Part shown: positions 1 to 9,530 of the stretch, piece after piece
Layout of the letters: every line of letters begins with the position of its first letter
Position numbering within the stretch: the stretch's first letter is position 1
Origin: Lactarius indigo
Taxonomy: Eukaryota > Basidiomycota > Agaricomycetes > Russulales > Russulaceae
Length of the DNA stretch: 64,000 nucleotides
Reading direction: 5' to 3'
NCBI GenBank assembly: GCA_025766275.1
Contig: JAFKAC010000169.1
Location: 28,956 to 92,955, forward strand
Notes under the pieces: generated by a model
The model's database searches: none
What the model saw: the letters and a program-made list of their open reading frames with translations, nothing else
What the model was told of the DNA's origin: nothing
Made by a program: the position numbers and the translations under genes

Positions 1-425
1 GAACCGCGTTGCAGGTGATGAAACGGCTCAACAGTTTGTCCGTCCTTCGTGCGGACACCCAACCCACGCCACGGCGTCCGCGTGGCCTATTTAGCGGGAT
101 CCTTTGATGGTCGTCGCACGCACTTTTTTTTTCTTTGTACATACACACACCTCTCAATCACTGTTTGCATCACGGATACGCTCGAATAATAATACTGTAC
201 GCTCACGCACGGCGACAAAAAGGGATCTCAGATGATTTCCTTAGCGACCAACCGGGAAGTAACCATTTTTAAGGTGATATCACATGAGTGCCAGGTCATG
301 ATGCATGATAGTTCGTCACGGTTGGCTTATTCAGTTAGCCGAGCCATTTACCACCAGCTCTACATAATTGGATTTCTTCCACCTTTACTTCACTCTCGTC
401 TGTCTCTTCTCGACACCACCACATT
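1..425. other. 5' flank without a recognised gene
   Basis: I see no convincing coding exon here. The stretch has a T run near 125 and precedes the SCP2-like gene, so its right part is probably the promoter and 5' leader of that gene. The pyrimidine-rich sequence just before the ATG at 426 fits a fungal leader. Confidence 0.4.
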
Positions 426-1005
426 ATGTCTGACATCAAAGTCGAAGGTTACAAGGTAACTAACTATTATTCTTGCTGCGTTGGAAAAAGCAGAAGCAGA
501 GACAATACCGTCATCACAGACTTCCGTAATCCTGGCCACACTCGGGCAAGTGTTTGACGGGTACAGCGACGAAGAGAGGGCAGCGCAGCTTAAAAAGGTG
601 CATGCTCGTGTTCGTGCCCATCGCGAACCGTTTGTTCTCATTTTGGATCAAAATGGCAGAACAACGGCGTGTTCGAGTTCAAGGTCAAGGACGCTGCCGG
701 AAAGGAGGCGTTCTGGACGATCGACCTCAAGAAGACGGGTACTGTGAAGAAGGGAGAGGCCAAGTCCCTGGGGCTGAAGCCCGATGTGACCATCATTCTG
801 TCCGACGAGACGTTTGTCGAACTTGCGGATGGCAAGACGACTGGACAGAAGGCATTCATGAAGGGGGCCCTGAAGACGAAAGGAAACATGATGCTTGCCA
901 CAAAACTCGATGGCGTCCTTAAGGTATGCCCCCCGCCCGTCCCGTCGTTGGTTCCATGAAAGCTAATGGATGTACCAGAGCGCAAAGGGGAGGGCAAAGC
1001 TTTGA
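426..1005 (+). CDS. SCP2-type sterol/lipid carrier protein, peroxisomal (PTS1 -AKL)
   Basis: Small SCP2 sterol-binding domain protein. The family carries sterols, fatty acids and acyl-CoAs in a hydrophobic tunnel and usually works in peroxisomes. I read four exons: 426-455, 520-597, 660-923 and 979-1005 (introns 456-519, 598-659, 924-978), giving about 132 residues, the normal size for a stand-alone SCP2 domain. The start MSDIKVEGYK is typical of fungal members. The core has the family signatures WTIDLKKTG, DVTIILSDETFVELADGK and the near-terminal MLATKLDGVLK. The last exon codes only SAKGRAKL, so the protein ends in AKL, a peroxisomal type 1 signal. If intron 3 is retained, translation runs into the intron and stops at 957-959 without this signal. 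All junctions keep frame. It lies about 210 nt upstream of MAF1 on the same strand. Family call is firm; localisation is inferred from the tripeptide. Confidence 0.9.
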
Positions 1006-1219
1006 TACTATGTATTATGTTACTGTAATGGCACGGTCGTCATATTTTAAGTTTAAGAACGTGGGCGAGAATCCCACTGCATGCCCCCAAAGGGGTGGTG
1101 GGGTTGTTTCTGATTGGTCAGCTGAGCATGAAGGGTTCGCTCGCCCCGCTCTTAACCAAGACCGAGACCTCCTTTCAGAATAGCAACTCCCCGAACCAAC
1201 CCTTGTTCCCCTCCATCCC

Positions 1220-2281
1220 ATGAAATATATTGAAATTCCTAATCTTTCTCGACTAGCACAAGCGTTAACACACGAAGGTCCCGAATGCTCGGTCCACACC
1301 CGGATAGAGGCATACAGTTGTAAGAACGTCAAGCGGGACAAGAAGCTCTTTAAGTCTTTGGAGAGTGCGTACAATGAAGAGATATCCCACTCGCCACCGG
1401 CACCCTCGTTCGTCGCCCTCGACCGAGAGGCCGAGATGACCCCTTTCGGTCCCATGGACAAGCACTCGTCGCGCAAGACGCTCTACTTGCTCATCGCGAC
1501 GCTCAATGTCGCCTTTCCGGACCACGAATTCTCCGACGTCAAGCCTGCGCATTTCCACAAAGAACAGAGCGGGGCTGGCGTCCTCAACGCACTCAGCACG
1601 ACCCTAGTTGCGCCACACCGCACGGGCATCCGCGCGCCGCGGACGTACTCCTCGTACCCACCCACTTCGGTCGACTTCTTCCCTTCCTCCCTCCCAACGT
1701 CATCGTCTCCCGCGCAGCCGCTTCCGAGTCCCTACGCGCCCCCGAAAATCGTCTCCGGCACACATCCGACGCTCTATCGCGCGCTCGACGAGGTCATCGG
1801 CCTCACCGAGTGCGAGGTCTTCTCCTACGTGCCCGACATCGAGTCCGACCCACACGCGAGCGACTTCTCCGATGACGAGGACGATGTCAAGTCCGTGGGG
1901 GACTCGGATTCGTCCGACGACTCGGGCGACGAGCCTTTTGCCTTTGACGACTATGACATCGACGAGGCTGCTCCCGTTCACCGTCCGGCGGTCGGGCGTC
2001 GCTTGCGCGCACCTGCTGACGACGACTTTCACACGCACACGCTGCTGCGCCGCAGAGGCGCGCTGTTGTGGAGTTCGCATTGGTTCTTCTTCAATCGCAG
2101 ACTGAAGCGAATACTGTTCGTCTCGGTCTGGGCGCGTTCACGAGGCATGACCAGGTGGGGAGACGATGACCTCTATGGCAGTCCTGGGAAACTGCAGACG
2201 ATATCTGGAGAGCGATTTTTAGGTTGGGACGGTGCAATCGGTGCAGGTGCACGAGCTATGGGTCTTAGTGCCGCAGCCTGA
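1220..2281 (+). CDS. MAF1: MAF1, repressor of RNA polymerase III transcription
   Basis: Single-exon gene of 353 residues. MAF1 binds RNA polymerase III and shuts down tRNA and 5S rRNA synthesis when TOR/PKA signalling falls; it shuttles between cytoplasm and nucleus depending on phosphorylation. The N-terminus has the conserved box A pattern MKYIEIPNLSRLAQAL and RIEAYSCK, followed by SRKTLYLLIATLN. Box B/C-like sequence is near residues 280-300 (LLWSSHWFFFNRRLKRI). Between these lies an approximately 130-residue linker rich in Ser and Pro, then an acidic stretch (about residues 210-245, many Asp/Glu/Ser). Such linkers carry phosphosites in yeast Maf1, and that role is inferred here. Length is within the fungal range and I see no frame break. 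The tail after the conserved block (about 60 residues, Gly/Ala-rich) is less conserved. Confidence 0.93.
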   Translation: MKYIEIPNLSRLAQALTHEGPECSVHTRIEAYSCKNVKRDKKLFKSLESAYNEEISHSPPAPSFVALDREAEMTPFGPMDKHSSRKTLYLLIATLNVAFPDHEFSDVKPAHFHKEQSGAGVLNALSTTLVAPHRTGIRAPRTYSSYPPTSVDFFPSSLPTSSSPAQPLPSPYAPPKIVSGTHPTLYRALDEVIGLTECEVFSYVPDIESDPHASDFSDDEDDVKSVGDSDSSDDSGDEPFAFDDYDIDEAAPVHRPAVGRRLRAPADDDFHTHTLLRRRGALLWSSHWFFFNRRLKRILFVSVWARSRGMTRWGDDDLYGSPGKLQTISGERFLGWDGAIGAGARAMGLSAAA

Positions 2282-2909
2282 TGGCTTACTTTGGTCAGTT
2301 GCTTAATCCTAATATATATTTTTGCGCAGCCTCACCGTTTCTGGCCCAGTGATGTAATGATTCTCCATCTAGCCTCCGCTTGCTTGATCATACCTTGTAT
2401 CTCTATTTATGTTCTATGCCTACCCCCCTCGGAGTTCCGTGTCGACTGCACGAACCTTTTCCGTACTCGTTTTACCTTATGCGCTCAATAGTTTTCTTGC
2501 TTATGGAATCCAATGGCGATTGTACTCTGCGGGCCCAAGGAGATTCCACTGCGTTCCCTTCAGGTGTTTGACGAGGACGATGATATTACCTAACATAAAA
2601 CGATATGTACATTCGTGGTGGAGAAGGGGGATAAGCAGGGAGATGCAAGTACGGGGGCCGAGGAACAATCGCCAGGGGAGACGCCAGAAAGAGCCCTCGG
2701 TGGATCTCCGTTACGGCCATGGGAGAGTAGCTTCGCCTTTCAAAGCAGGTGAGGGGTCGTATGAATGCAGGATCTCAGGTTGTTGTGTTCGAAGGAACCG
2801 AGACGCCACTGTGAGCAGTCCGGGGATAAGAAAGATAGTTATCAGAGAAAGTCACCCGGACATCGAACGCTAGAAAGGGTGGCGGAGAGGTCGTGTGCGT
2901 CTGCGAGGG
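2282..2909. other. Intergenic, no gene seen
   Basis: The open frames here have no recognisable motif and no plausible splice structure. The left part is probably the MAF1 3' end. The right part leads into transposon-derived sequence. Confidence 0.4.
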
Positions 2910-3000
2910 CAGTGTTGTACGGGTCAACCTGACTCGAGGTCAGTTGGGTCATAGTCGGCCGGGTCAGTCCGGGTCACTTGACTCGGGTCAGACCATTTTT
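2910..3000. mobile_element. Candidate hAT transposon terminus (fragment)
   Basis: The sequence starts CAGTGTTGTACGGGTC, the form of a hAT terminal inverted repeat. It is followed by several copies of GGGTCA or its near variants (GGTCA, GGGTCAG) within 90 bp, like hAT subterminal transposase-binding repeats. No partner end is visible nearby, so this looks like a truncated remnant. The call rests on the terminal motif and repeat pattern only. Confidence 0.4.
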
Positions 3001-3096
3001 GGAAAGCGCGTCTAATTACGGCTTGTGCCGATGGGCCAGTAGCCCGCCCAACCCCTCCGTGTTGTAACTTCGTGCACAACCCATGTTCATGAGTAT

Positions 3097-3367
3097 ATGA
3101 CCAATAGAAGTCACATGTCGCACCCCACCCCCACCCACTCCCCTCGTGCCCAGGCTAATGCTCCCCCTCCTTGCCAGAGGGATCAATGTGTGCCCCATGC
3201 CTACAGTGCGCCACTAGGTACCCACACTGGCAGGTACCCCCCACTACCAGGGGCTGTCACTCTGACAATCCCTAAGAACCAGAAGCTAAGAGCAAGTGTC
3301 ACAATTGTGTCACTAAACATAAATGGATTCACAGTGCCTGCTAAAAATATGAACAGAATTGAGAAAT
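3097..3367 (+). pseudogene. LINE (Tad-like) endonuclease N-terminal scrap
   Basis: The frame ends with VTIVSLNINGFTVPAKNMNR, which resembles the opening of the apurinic-type endonuclease domain of fungal non-LTR retrotransposons (a hydrophobic strand then LNING). It is preceded by a Pro-rich, low-complexity stretch. The reading frame is cut at 3367, exactly where the LTR of the next element begins, so the scrap was probably already in place when the gypsy element inserted. No reverse transcriptase part is present. Moderate confidence from one motif. Confidence 0.45.
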
Positions 3368-3961
3368 TGTTATGATCCGACGCTTCGGACCTCAGTTACA
3401 GTATGTTCCCATCTTGTTCCTTCCCCTTCTGTTCCATACTTTGTTACCCAAAGGAGCTACTACTGTTAGTGGTGTTATTTGTCTTGATCCGAATGTCTCT
3501 TTACTCCATCCAGTTTCTTTGTTTCTGTATGGGCCTGTGTTCATGTTGTTTGGAACCTCGCCCTATATAAACCTGTACTATAGACTGTAGGAAGCCAGAC
3601 TTGGCTTCGTTTGCAATCTAGCAACCTTGCCTTCGTACTTTGGTGTGACCTCGCTCTATTCCCTTCTTCTTGTGCATCCCCTACCTCAGTCCTTAACCTG
3701 GACACTTTAAAGTCTTTGCAGTTGAACTATATCAACGCGTCACACCTGTTATACTCTGTGCACTAGCAAGATCAAGTGTAGAGAAGTGTTAGACACTTCG
3801 GACGAGGAGTCCTACATTACAGAGTAGTGCTGCACCTTGTGCCATACTTTTGCCACTTGTATTTCATAGCAATAAGACAACAGATGTCTTTGCTTGATAC
3901 TTGTGTGATTCAGAACCTCCAGAACCCACGCCCTTGCCCACGCCCCTGCTAGGGCGTAACA
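3368..3961 (+). repeat. 5' LTR of decayed Ty3/gypsy copy 1
   Basis: 594-bp LTR starting TGTTATGATCCGACGC and ending GGGCGTAACA, clearly homologous along its length to the LTRs at 8744-9322 and 22458-23036 but with scattered substitutions and small indels. A TATATAAA-like box lies near 3564. The five bases before it are GAAAT. The matching 3' LTR is not in the window because the element is cut at 7696. Confidence 0.9.
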
Positions 3962-4169
3962 TAAGCCAAGTCTACAACCTGCAACACACCCAAGACACTA
4001 CTGCCACACAGCAGAGTGGGCAACAATCCAAGAGGATGCATCAGCCAACAACCAGACACTCCACAGAACCCAGAAATGACGGCATAGCTGGGCGACGGAT
4101 CCTCCCTGACACAAGAGGCTGCTTCAGCCATCCCCTTACACAAACCAGCATCTAAAACAGACCACAATC

Positions 4170-7100
4170 GTGGCTAGCATCAGTGTCACCTTTGAATCAG
4201 ACAACGATTGGACTCCAGTCACAACTAGAACACAAGACGACCTCCCACACCACGTTAAAAGCAGTCAATTAGGAAGAGGAGCTCACTGGGCCACAACACC
4301 AAACAGACCACCCTGTTACAAGTGCCTCATCAAAGGCAAACTCAGACCAGTAGAATTCATCAACGACAACTGGTACATCCTCTGATACTTCCAGAACACA
4401 TACCACACCAGAGCCATAAACATCACACCACAAAGGTTTGCTGAAGGATTAGGTTGGTGGAACGAGGAAGATGAACAGAACCCAGAAACGCCCACACAAC
4501 AATCATCCTCAGTACCAAGAAACACTAGGGGAACATACAGACTACAACAAGACTCATCAGAAGAAGAACCCAGCTCAGACGAAGCAGAATCACACTCAGA
4601 ACCATCTCACTCCTCAGAACACTGCCTAGACATCACAGTACCCACACAAGCTTCGTCACAAGCCAGCCCCACTATCCCTATTTGGATAGAACCATCCCCA
4701 GCAGAAGAAGGATTCCCAGCCCCACTACCACCAATCAGATTGCCTTCCCCAGTCGAACCACCCCAAATTCCCATCACACCACAGCCAACACTCATCATGT
4801 CAGCAGTAAATGCCACAGGCACTGGCACAGGTACCGGCTCAAGCACTGGAACAGGGGGAACACCAACAACAAGCTCAGGAGGACTCAAAGGAGCACCTCC
4901 TACTCCATTTACCGGAGATAGAACAGAGAGTGGTCAGTTCAAAAGAGAACTACTGCAATACATCAAGTTAAACAGCGAAAATGAACTTATCAAAGAACCC
5001 TATGCATGAGTACTATTCACCCTTACAATGTTCAAAGGACCCGGTGTACAACTATGGGTCAACCAAACCGAAGATGACATGGAAGCAGCACTAGCAGACC
5101 CCACCAAAGCCCTCACCAAAAACAGCAAAGACCTTTGGGACGGTTTTCTTGACACCTTTGACAGAGACTGGACTGACACTCTAAACAAAGAGAGAGCCTA
5201 TCAGAAGCTCATCAGTCTGACAATGCAGGGTGGAGCATTGGACAGTTACATCCTCGACTTCGAACACCTTGTAGAAATAGCAGGATGGGCAAGAGATGCC
5301 CCTGGAACAGTGGAATTCTTCAAAAGAGGACTACCCACAGGACTGTATCGCACTTGCCTTATGTGAACCACTATTCCAAACACCATGGACAAGTGGCAAA
5401 CCGCTGCCAGAGCAGAACATCAACACTGGAAGCTTCTAAAAGCCAGACCAGGGAACAGAAACCCAGGACCAACCCAGAATGTCCACCAAGGATGACCAAA
5501 GCGAGACCCAAATGCAATGGATGTAGATGCCACCACCTCCACCCCCTTTAGGAAGCTCACTGAAGAAGAAAAGAAAGCCCTCATGAAAGAAGGCCGCTGC
5601 TTCAAGTGCAGACAGCAAGGACACATGGCTAGAAACTGTCAATGACAAAACACCACCAACCAAACCAAAGCCAGAACCACAGACACCCAAGAAGCAGACA
5701 CTGCACCCCCATACACCCCAGAAGCAAGCACCTCATCGGTGGCTGCTACCACAACTGAAGACAAAGTCTGACAAGCCCATGCACTTGTCCAAGGCATGAC
5801 TGAGGACGAAAAAAGACGCTACTATGCCTTAGACCAGGATTTTTGTGATGCCGACCTGTGAGAGCTGACAGGGAGGCCAATTCAATGTATAGTGTTCGTG
5901 ATAGTGCTATGACAATCAAAGTCCTCGTTCGCCTTTACTACAAAGAAGCTTGCATAAATGTGCTGCTAGACAGCGGTGCAACCGACAACCTAATTGACCG
6001 AAATCTAATCCAAAAACTTGGGCTAGGAACCACTCCTTTAAAACCACCCAGATTGGTTCGAAATGTAGATGGATCACTGAACAAAGATGGCACCATGATG
6101 GAAACATGCCAGCTATGGATAAAAAGAGGAGAAGAGGAAACTCCTTTCCAATTCTTCGTAACCAGCCTAGGAGAAGACAGAATGATCTTTGGATACCCCT
6201 GGTTTGAACATAAAAACCCAGACATAGACTGGAAGAAAAAAGAGCTGAAAGGAGAAGCAGTCACCATCCTGACAGGAGGGTACCACTTCCAAAAAAAGCG
6301 ACACCAAGAGGCAAAAGTGGCAGCAACCAAAACAACCTTTGACCCAGTAAAAGAAACTGCAATCCCAGAAGAATACCAGTGCCACAACAAAGTATTCTCA
6401 GATGAAGAAGCACAGCACTTTCCCCCAGAGAGAGAAGAAGATCATCCCATCACATTGCGTCCAGATGCGCCTAACAAGATCAATTGCAAAATCTACCCCT
6501 TGTGTTATGTTTCAATTGAGGACCCTTACTGTACTGGTTGCAACTACGGCGGTAAGGTAGATTAGTTGCGGACTTACTTACGGTGATATGGTAGTGCAAT
6601 AGGCGATTACGACTGATAGCTGACTGAGCGGTACCTGAATGACTCGATACTAGTACAGGTACTAGTAGTATTAGTTTTGCGATGTTTCTGCGATACGTTG
6701 GACGCTCACTTACTGTGACTCATAGCAGCGCTTGAAAGCCTGCTGGAATTGTATTTAAACTGGCTTGTGAAGACCAAGACACGCCATCTTGGTCTTCTTG
6801 AATCGTCACTTGTTTCCTTTCTAAAAACTCTTCAGTCTCTTCCCTATCCCTTTCCAAACATCCCGTGTCCAACTTTGGATTGTGACAAGTACAAGCTAGC
6901 AGGACTTGCCGGTGTACCTCCGTGTATTCATTAAGGCAAGAACACGGACCTTCGTGTCGTCGTGTCAGGATTATTGCTAAGTTGTTACCGCCGCACCGCG
7001 CTCAAGTCGAGCTAACGTCGTGACGACGTTACACCTTGACTCCAGAAGAAGACAAGGAGTTAAAGGCATATCTTGACGAAAACATAGCAAAAGGATACAT

Positions 7101-7696
7101 CTATGAAGGAAGCTCCCCTTACGCTTCCTCTTTCTTCTTTAGAAAGAAAACAGATGGAGGATTGCGTCCCATCCTCAACTACAGACCCCTAAACACTTGG
7201 ATGATAAAAGACACTTACCCACTACCTCTCATCTTCGACATTTTGACCAACTTGAATGGGAAAACACTGTTCTCAAAGTTCGACATCAGATGGGGGTACC
7301 ACAACATTCGCATAAAAGAAGAAGACCAATGGAAAGCAGCCTTCAAAACACCAAGGGGATTGTTCATCCCTTGAGTAATGACCTTTGGCCTCACAAATGC
7401 ACCAGCCACCTTTGTAAGAACCATGAGCAGAATACTCCGACCACTCATGGACAAATACCCCAGAGAACTATTTGTGTATATGGACGATGTCCTGATAGCT
7501 ACAGAAGAAGACACAGAGCGCCACAGACAAATTGTACATGAGTTCTTGGAAATCTGCGAAAAAGAGTCTTACTTCCTCAAAGCATCAAAATGTGTGTTTG
7601 AACAAAGAAAAATCCACTACCTAGGCATTGTCATCAACAGGTCCCAGATCAAAATTGACCCAAAGAAGGTAGAAGGACTAAAAGACTGGCCAAGAG
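4170..7696 (+). pseudogene. Decayed gag-pol of Ty3/gypsy copy 1
   Basis: Same gag and pol as copy 2 (9531 onward), but broken. In gag (about 4170-5862) several in-frame TGA codons stand where copy 2 has CGA or a related codon, for example near 5007, 5363, 5493 and 5643; most are C to T changes at CpG. The CCHC knuckle (CFKCRQQGHMARNC) is still readable near 5600. Pol starts near 5858 with the aspartic protease DSGATD, is split by a solo LTR at 6503-7033, resumes at 7034 with reverse transcriptase (YMDD near 7478), and stops at 7696 in the segment after the RT palm, where hAT sequence begins. RNase H, integrase and the 3' LTR are missing. It cannot code a working polyprotein. Confidence 0.9.
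6503..7033 (+). repeat. Solo LTR inserted in copy 1 pol (TSD CCTTG)
   Basis: 531-bp insertion beginning TGTTATG and ending GTTACA, flanked by perfect 5-bp direct repeats CCTTG at 6498-6502 and 7034-7038. Copy 2 has the uninterrupted sequence at this place, which proves the insertion. A TATTTAAA-like box near 6751 suggests a + orientation. It belongs to a different LTR family from its host element and shares an inner segment (a stem-like AAGACCAAG ... CTTGGTCTT) with the solo LTR at 32841-33349. Confidence 0.93.
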
Positions 7697-8149
7697 TAGT
7701 GTTGCCATGGCTCGGCTCAAATCGGCTGAGCCAGCCAAGCTGAGCTGTTTTGAGCCGAGCCAAGCTGACACATCGGCTCATGACCAAAATTGGCTCAGCT
7801 TGGCTCACGAGCTGGCTGAGCTGGGCTGAGCCAGGCTCAATTGGGAATGATTAGATTGGGCAGGGCTCACCTGGCTCGTGAGTACGCGTGAGTGGGCAAG
7901 AACAGTTTCTGTCTGGCTGAGCCAGGAACGAGCTGACCAAAAATGGAAATATATTTGCTCAATATGTGTGTCCGCTGTCCGCTGAGGCTCTCAGAAGAAA
8001 ACTGGGTAGGTTCTCTTTCTTGGCGTCTCCTCAGACGACCTTGCGCAAACTCTGACAAAAAATAAAAATAAAACATATGTATTGAAGTAGACTACATAGT
8101 ACAGAGAATATATTTTATGTCTATCTACTGCCCGGGGAATCGAAACTGC

Positions 8150-8572
8150 CTCGCCATCGTCGTCACTGTTGTCGTCACTGTTGTCGTCACGGTCGCCGCA
8201 GTCATTGTGGTGATCGCGGTCGTGGTCGCGGTTGCTGCAGTGGTGGTGGTGGTGGTCGCGGTCATCGTCGCGGTTGCCGCAGTCATCGTAGTCGCCGCGG
8301 TTGTGGTGGTGGTCGCCATGGTGGCCGCGGTCACTGCAGTGGTGGTGGTGGTCGTTGCGGTCATCATTGCAGTCGTTGTGGTTGTGGTGGTGGTTGCCAT
8401 GGTGGTCACTGTGGTCACTGTGATGGTTGTGGTTGCCACAGTCATGGTCGTGGTCGCTGTCATGGTGGTCGTCGCTGTGGTCGTTGCGGTCGCTGCGGTG
8501 GTGGTCGTGGTTGTGGCTTTGGTCGTGGTTGCGGTCGTGGTTGTGGTGATGGTGGTCACAGTCGTCGCACCA
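8150..8572. repeat. Imperfect GTN/GTGGTC trinucleotide repeat
   Basis: About 420 bp of GTGGTC, GTTGTC, GTCGCC and related triplets inside the left arm of the hAT element. Read as protein it gives poly-Val/Ala on one strand and His/Asp/Asn on the other; these open frames are side effects of the repeat. The region may act as a spacer or regulatory arm of the hAT element; no function is shown. Confidence 0.85.
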
Positions 8573-8743
8573 CGGGGCTGGTGCCATCGCACTGTGGCTG
8601 CCTTGGGGGCTTGGGGGTTCGGGGTGACGTTGTCGCAGGGCAGGTCTTGCCGCTGCCTTGTTACCTGCAAGGGCGCGCGTGTGGGCGAGTCAGTGAGCCA
8701 CGAAAAAAAAGAAATACATACCTGATAGCCAAGAGAGAGGGTG

Positions 8744-9322
8744 TGTTATGATCCGACGCTTCGGACCTAAGTCACAGTATGTCTCCACCCTGCCTTTCCC
8801 CTTCTGTACTATACCTTGTTACCAAAGGAGCTACTGTTACTAGTGGCGCTGTTTCTTTGATCCGAACTTCTGTTTACTCCGTTTAGTCTCTTTGATATTG
8901 TGTGGACTTGTGTTCATGTTGTTTGGAACCCTGTCCTATATAAACCTGTACCATAGACCGTAGGAAGCCAGACTTGGCTTCGTTTGCAATCTAGCAACCT
9001 CACCTCCGTACTTTGGTGTGACCTTGTCTTATCCCTCTCTTCTTGTGCACCCCCTACCTCAGTCCCTAACCAGGACACTTCGAAGTCTTTGCAGTTGAAC
9101 TATATCAACGCGTTACACCTGTTATACTCTGTGCACTAGCAAGATCAAGTGTAGAGAAGTGTTAGACACTTCGGACGAGGAGTCCTACATTACAGAGTAG
9201 TGCTGCACCTTGTGCCACACTTTTATCACTCGTATTTCATAGCAATAAGACAACAGAGGTCTTTGCTTGATACTTGTGTGATTCAGAGCCTCTAAAACCC
9301 ACGCCCCTGCTAGGGCGTAACA
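8744..9322 (+). repeat. 5' LTR of Ty3/gypsy copy 2
   Basis: 579 bp, TGTTATG...CGTAACA, with a TATATAAA box at 8937-8944. It is preceded by GGGTG (8739-8743), which matches the five bases after the 3' LTR (23037-23041), so this is the target duplication. By eye it differs from the 3' LTR only at one base close to the end (GGGCG here, GGGTG there), a CpG to TpG change. Confidence 0.95.
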
Positions 9323-9530
9323 TAAGCCAAGTCTACAACTCCCAACACACCCAAGACACTACTGCCACACAGCAGAGTGGGCGACAATCCAAGAGGACGC
9401 ATCAGCCAACAACCAGACACTCCCCAGAACCTAGAAACAACGGCATAGCCGGGCGACGGATCCTCCTTGACACAAGAGGCCGCTTCAGCCATCCCCTTAC
9501 ACAAATCAGCACCCAAGACAGACCACAATC

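Noticed and set aside
2409..2873. 154-residue + strand frame after MAF1
   Set aside because: Arg-rich, no known motif, lies in the MAF1 3' region next to repeat remnants.
8117..8725. Long open frames on both strands (poly-Val/Ala and His/Asp-rich)
   Set aside because: They are translations of the GTN triplet repeat inside the hAT left arm; no start context, homology or non-repeat protein sequence.
7697..8743. Treating the left hAT end as a separate, unrelated transposon
   Set aside because: Its inverted end pairs with the right end at 28410 and gypsy copy 2 with its GGGTG duplication accounts for the interruption, so one (possibly recombinant) unit is simpler.
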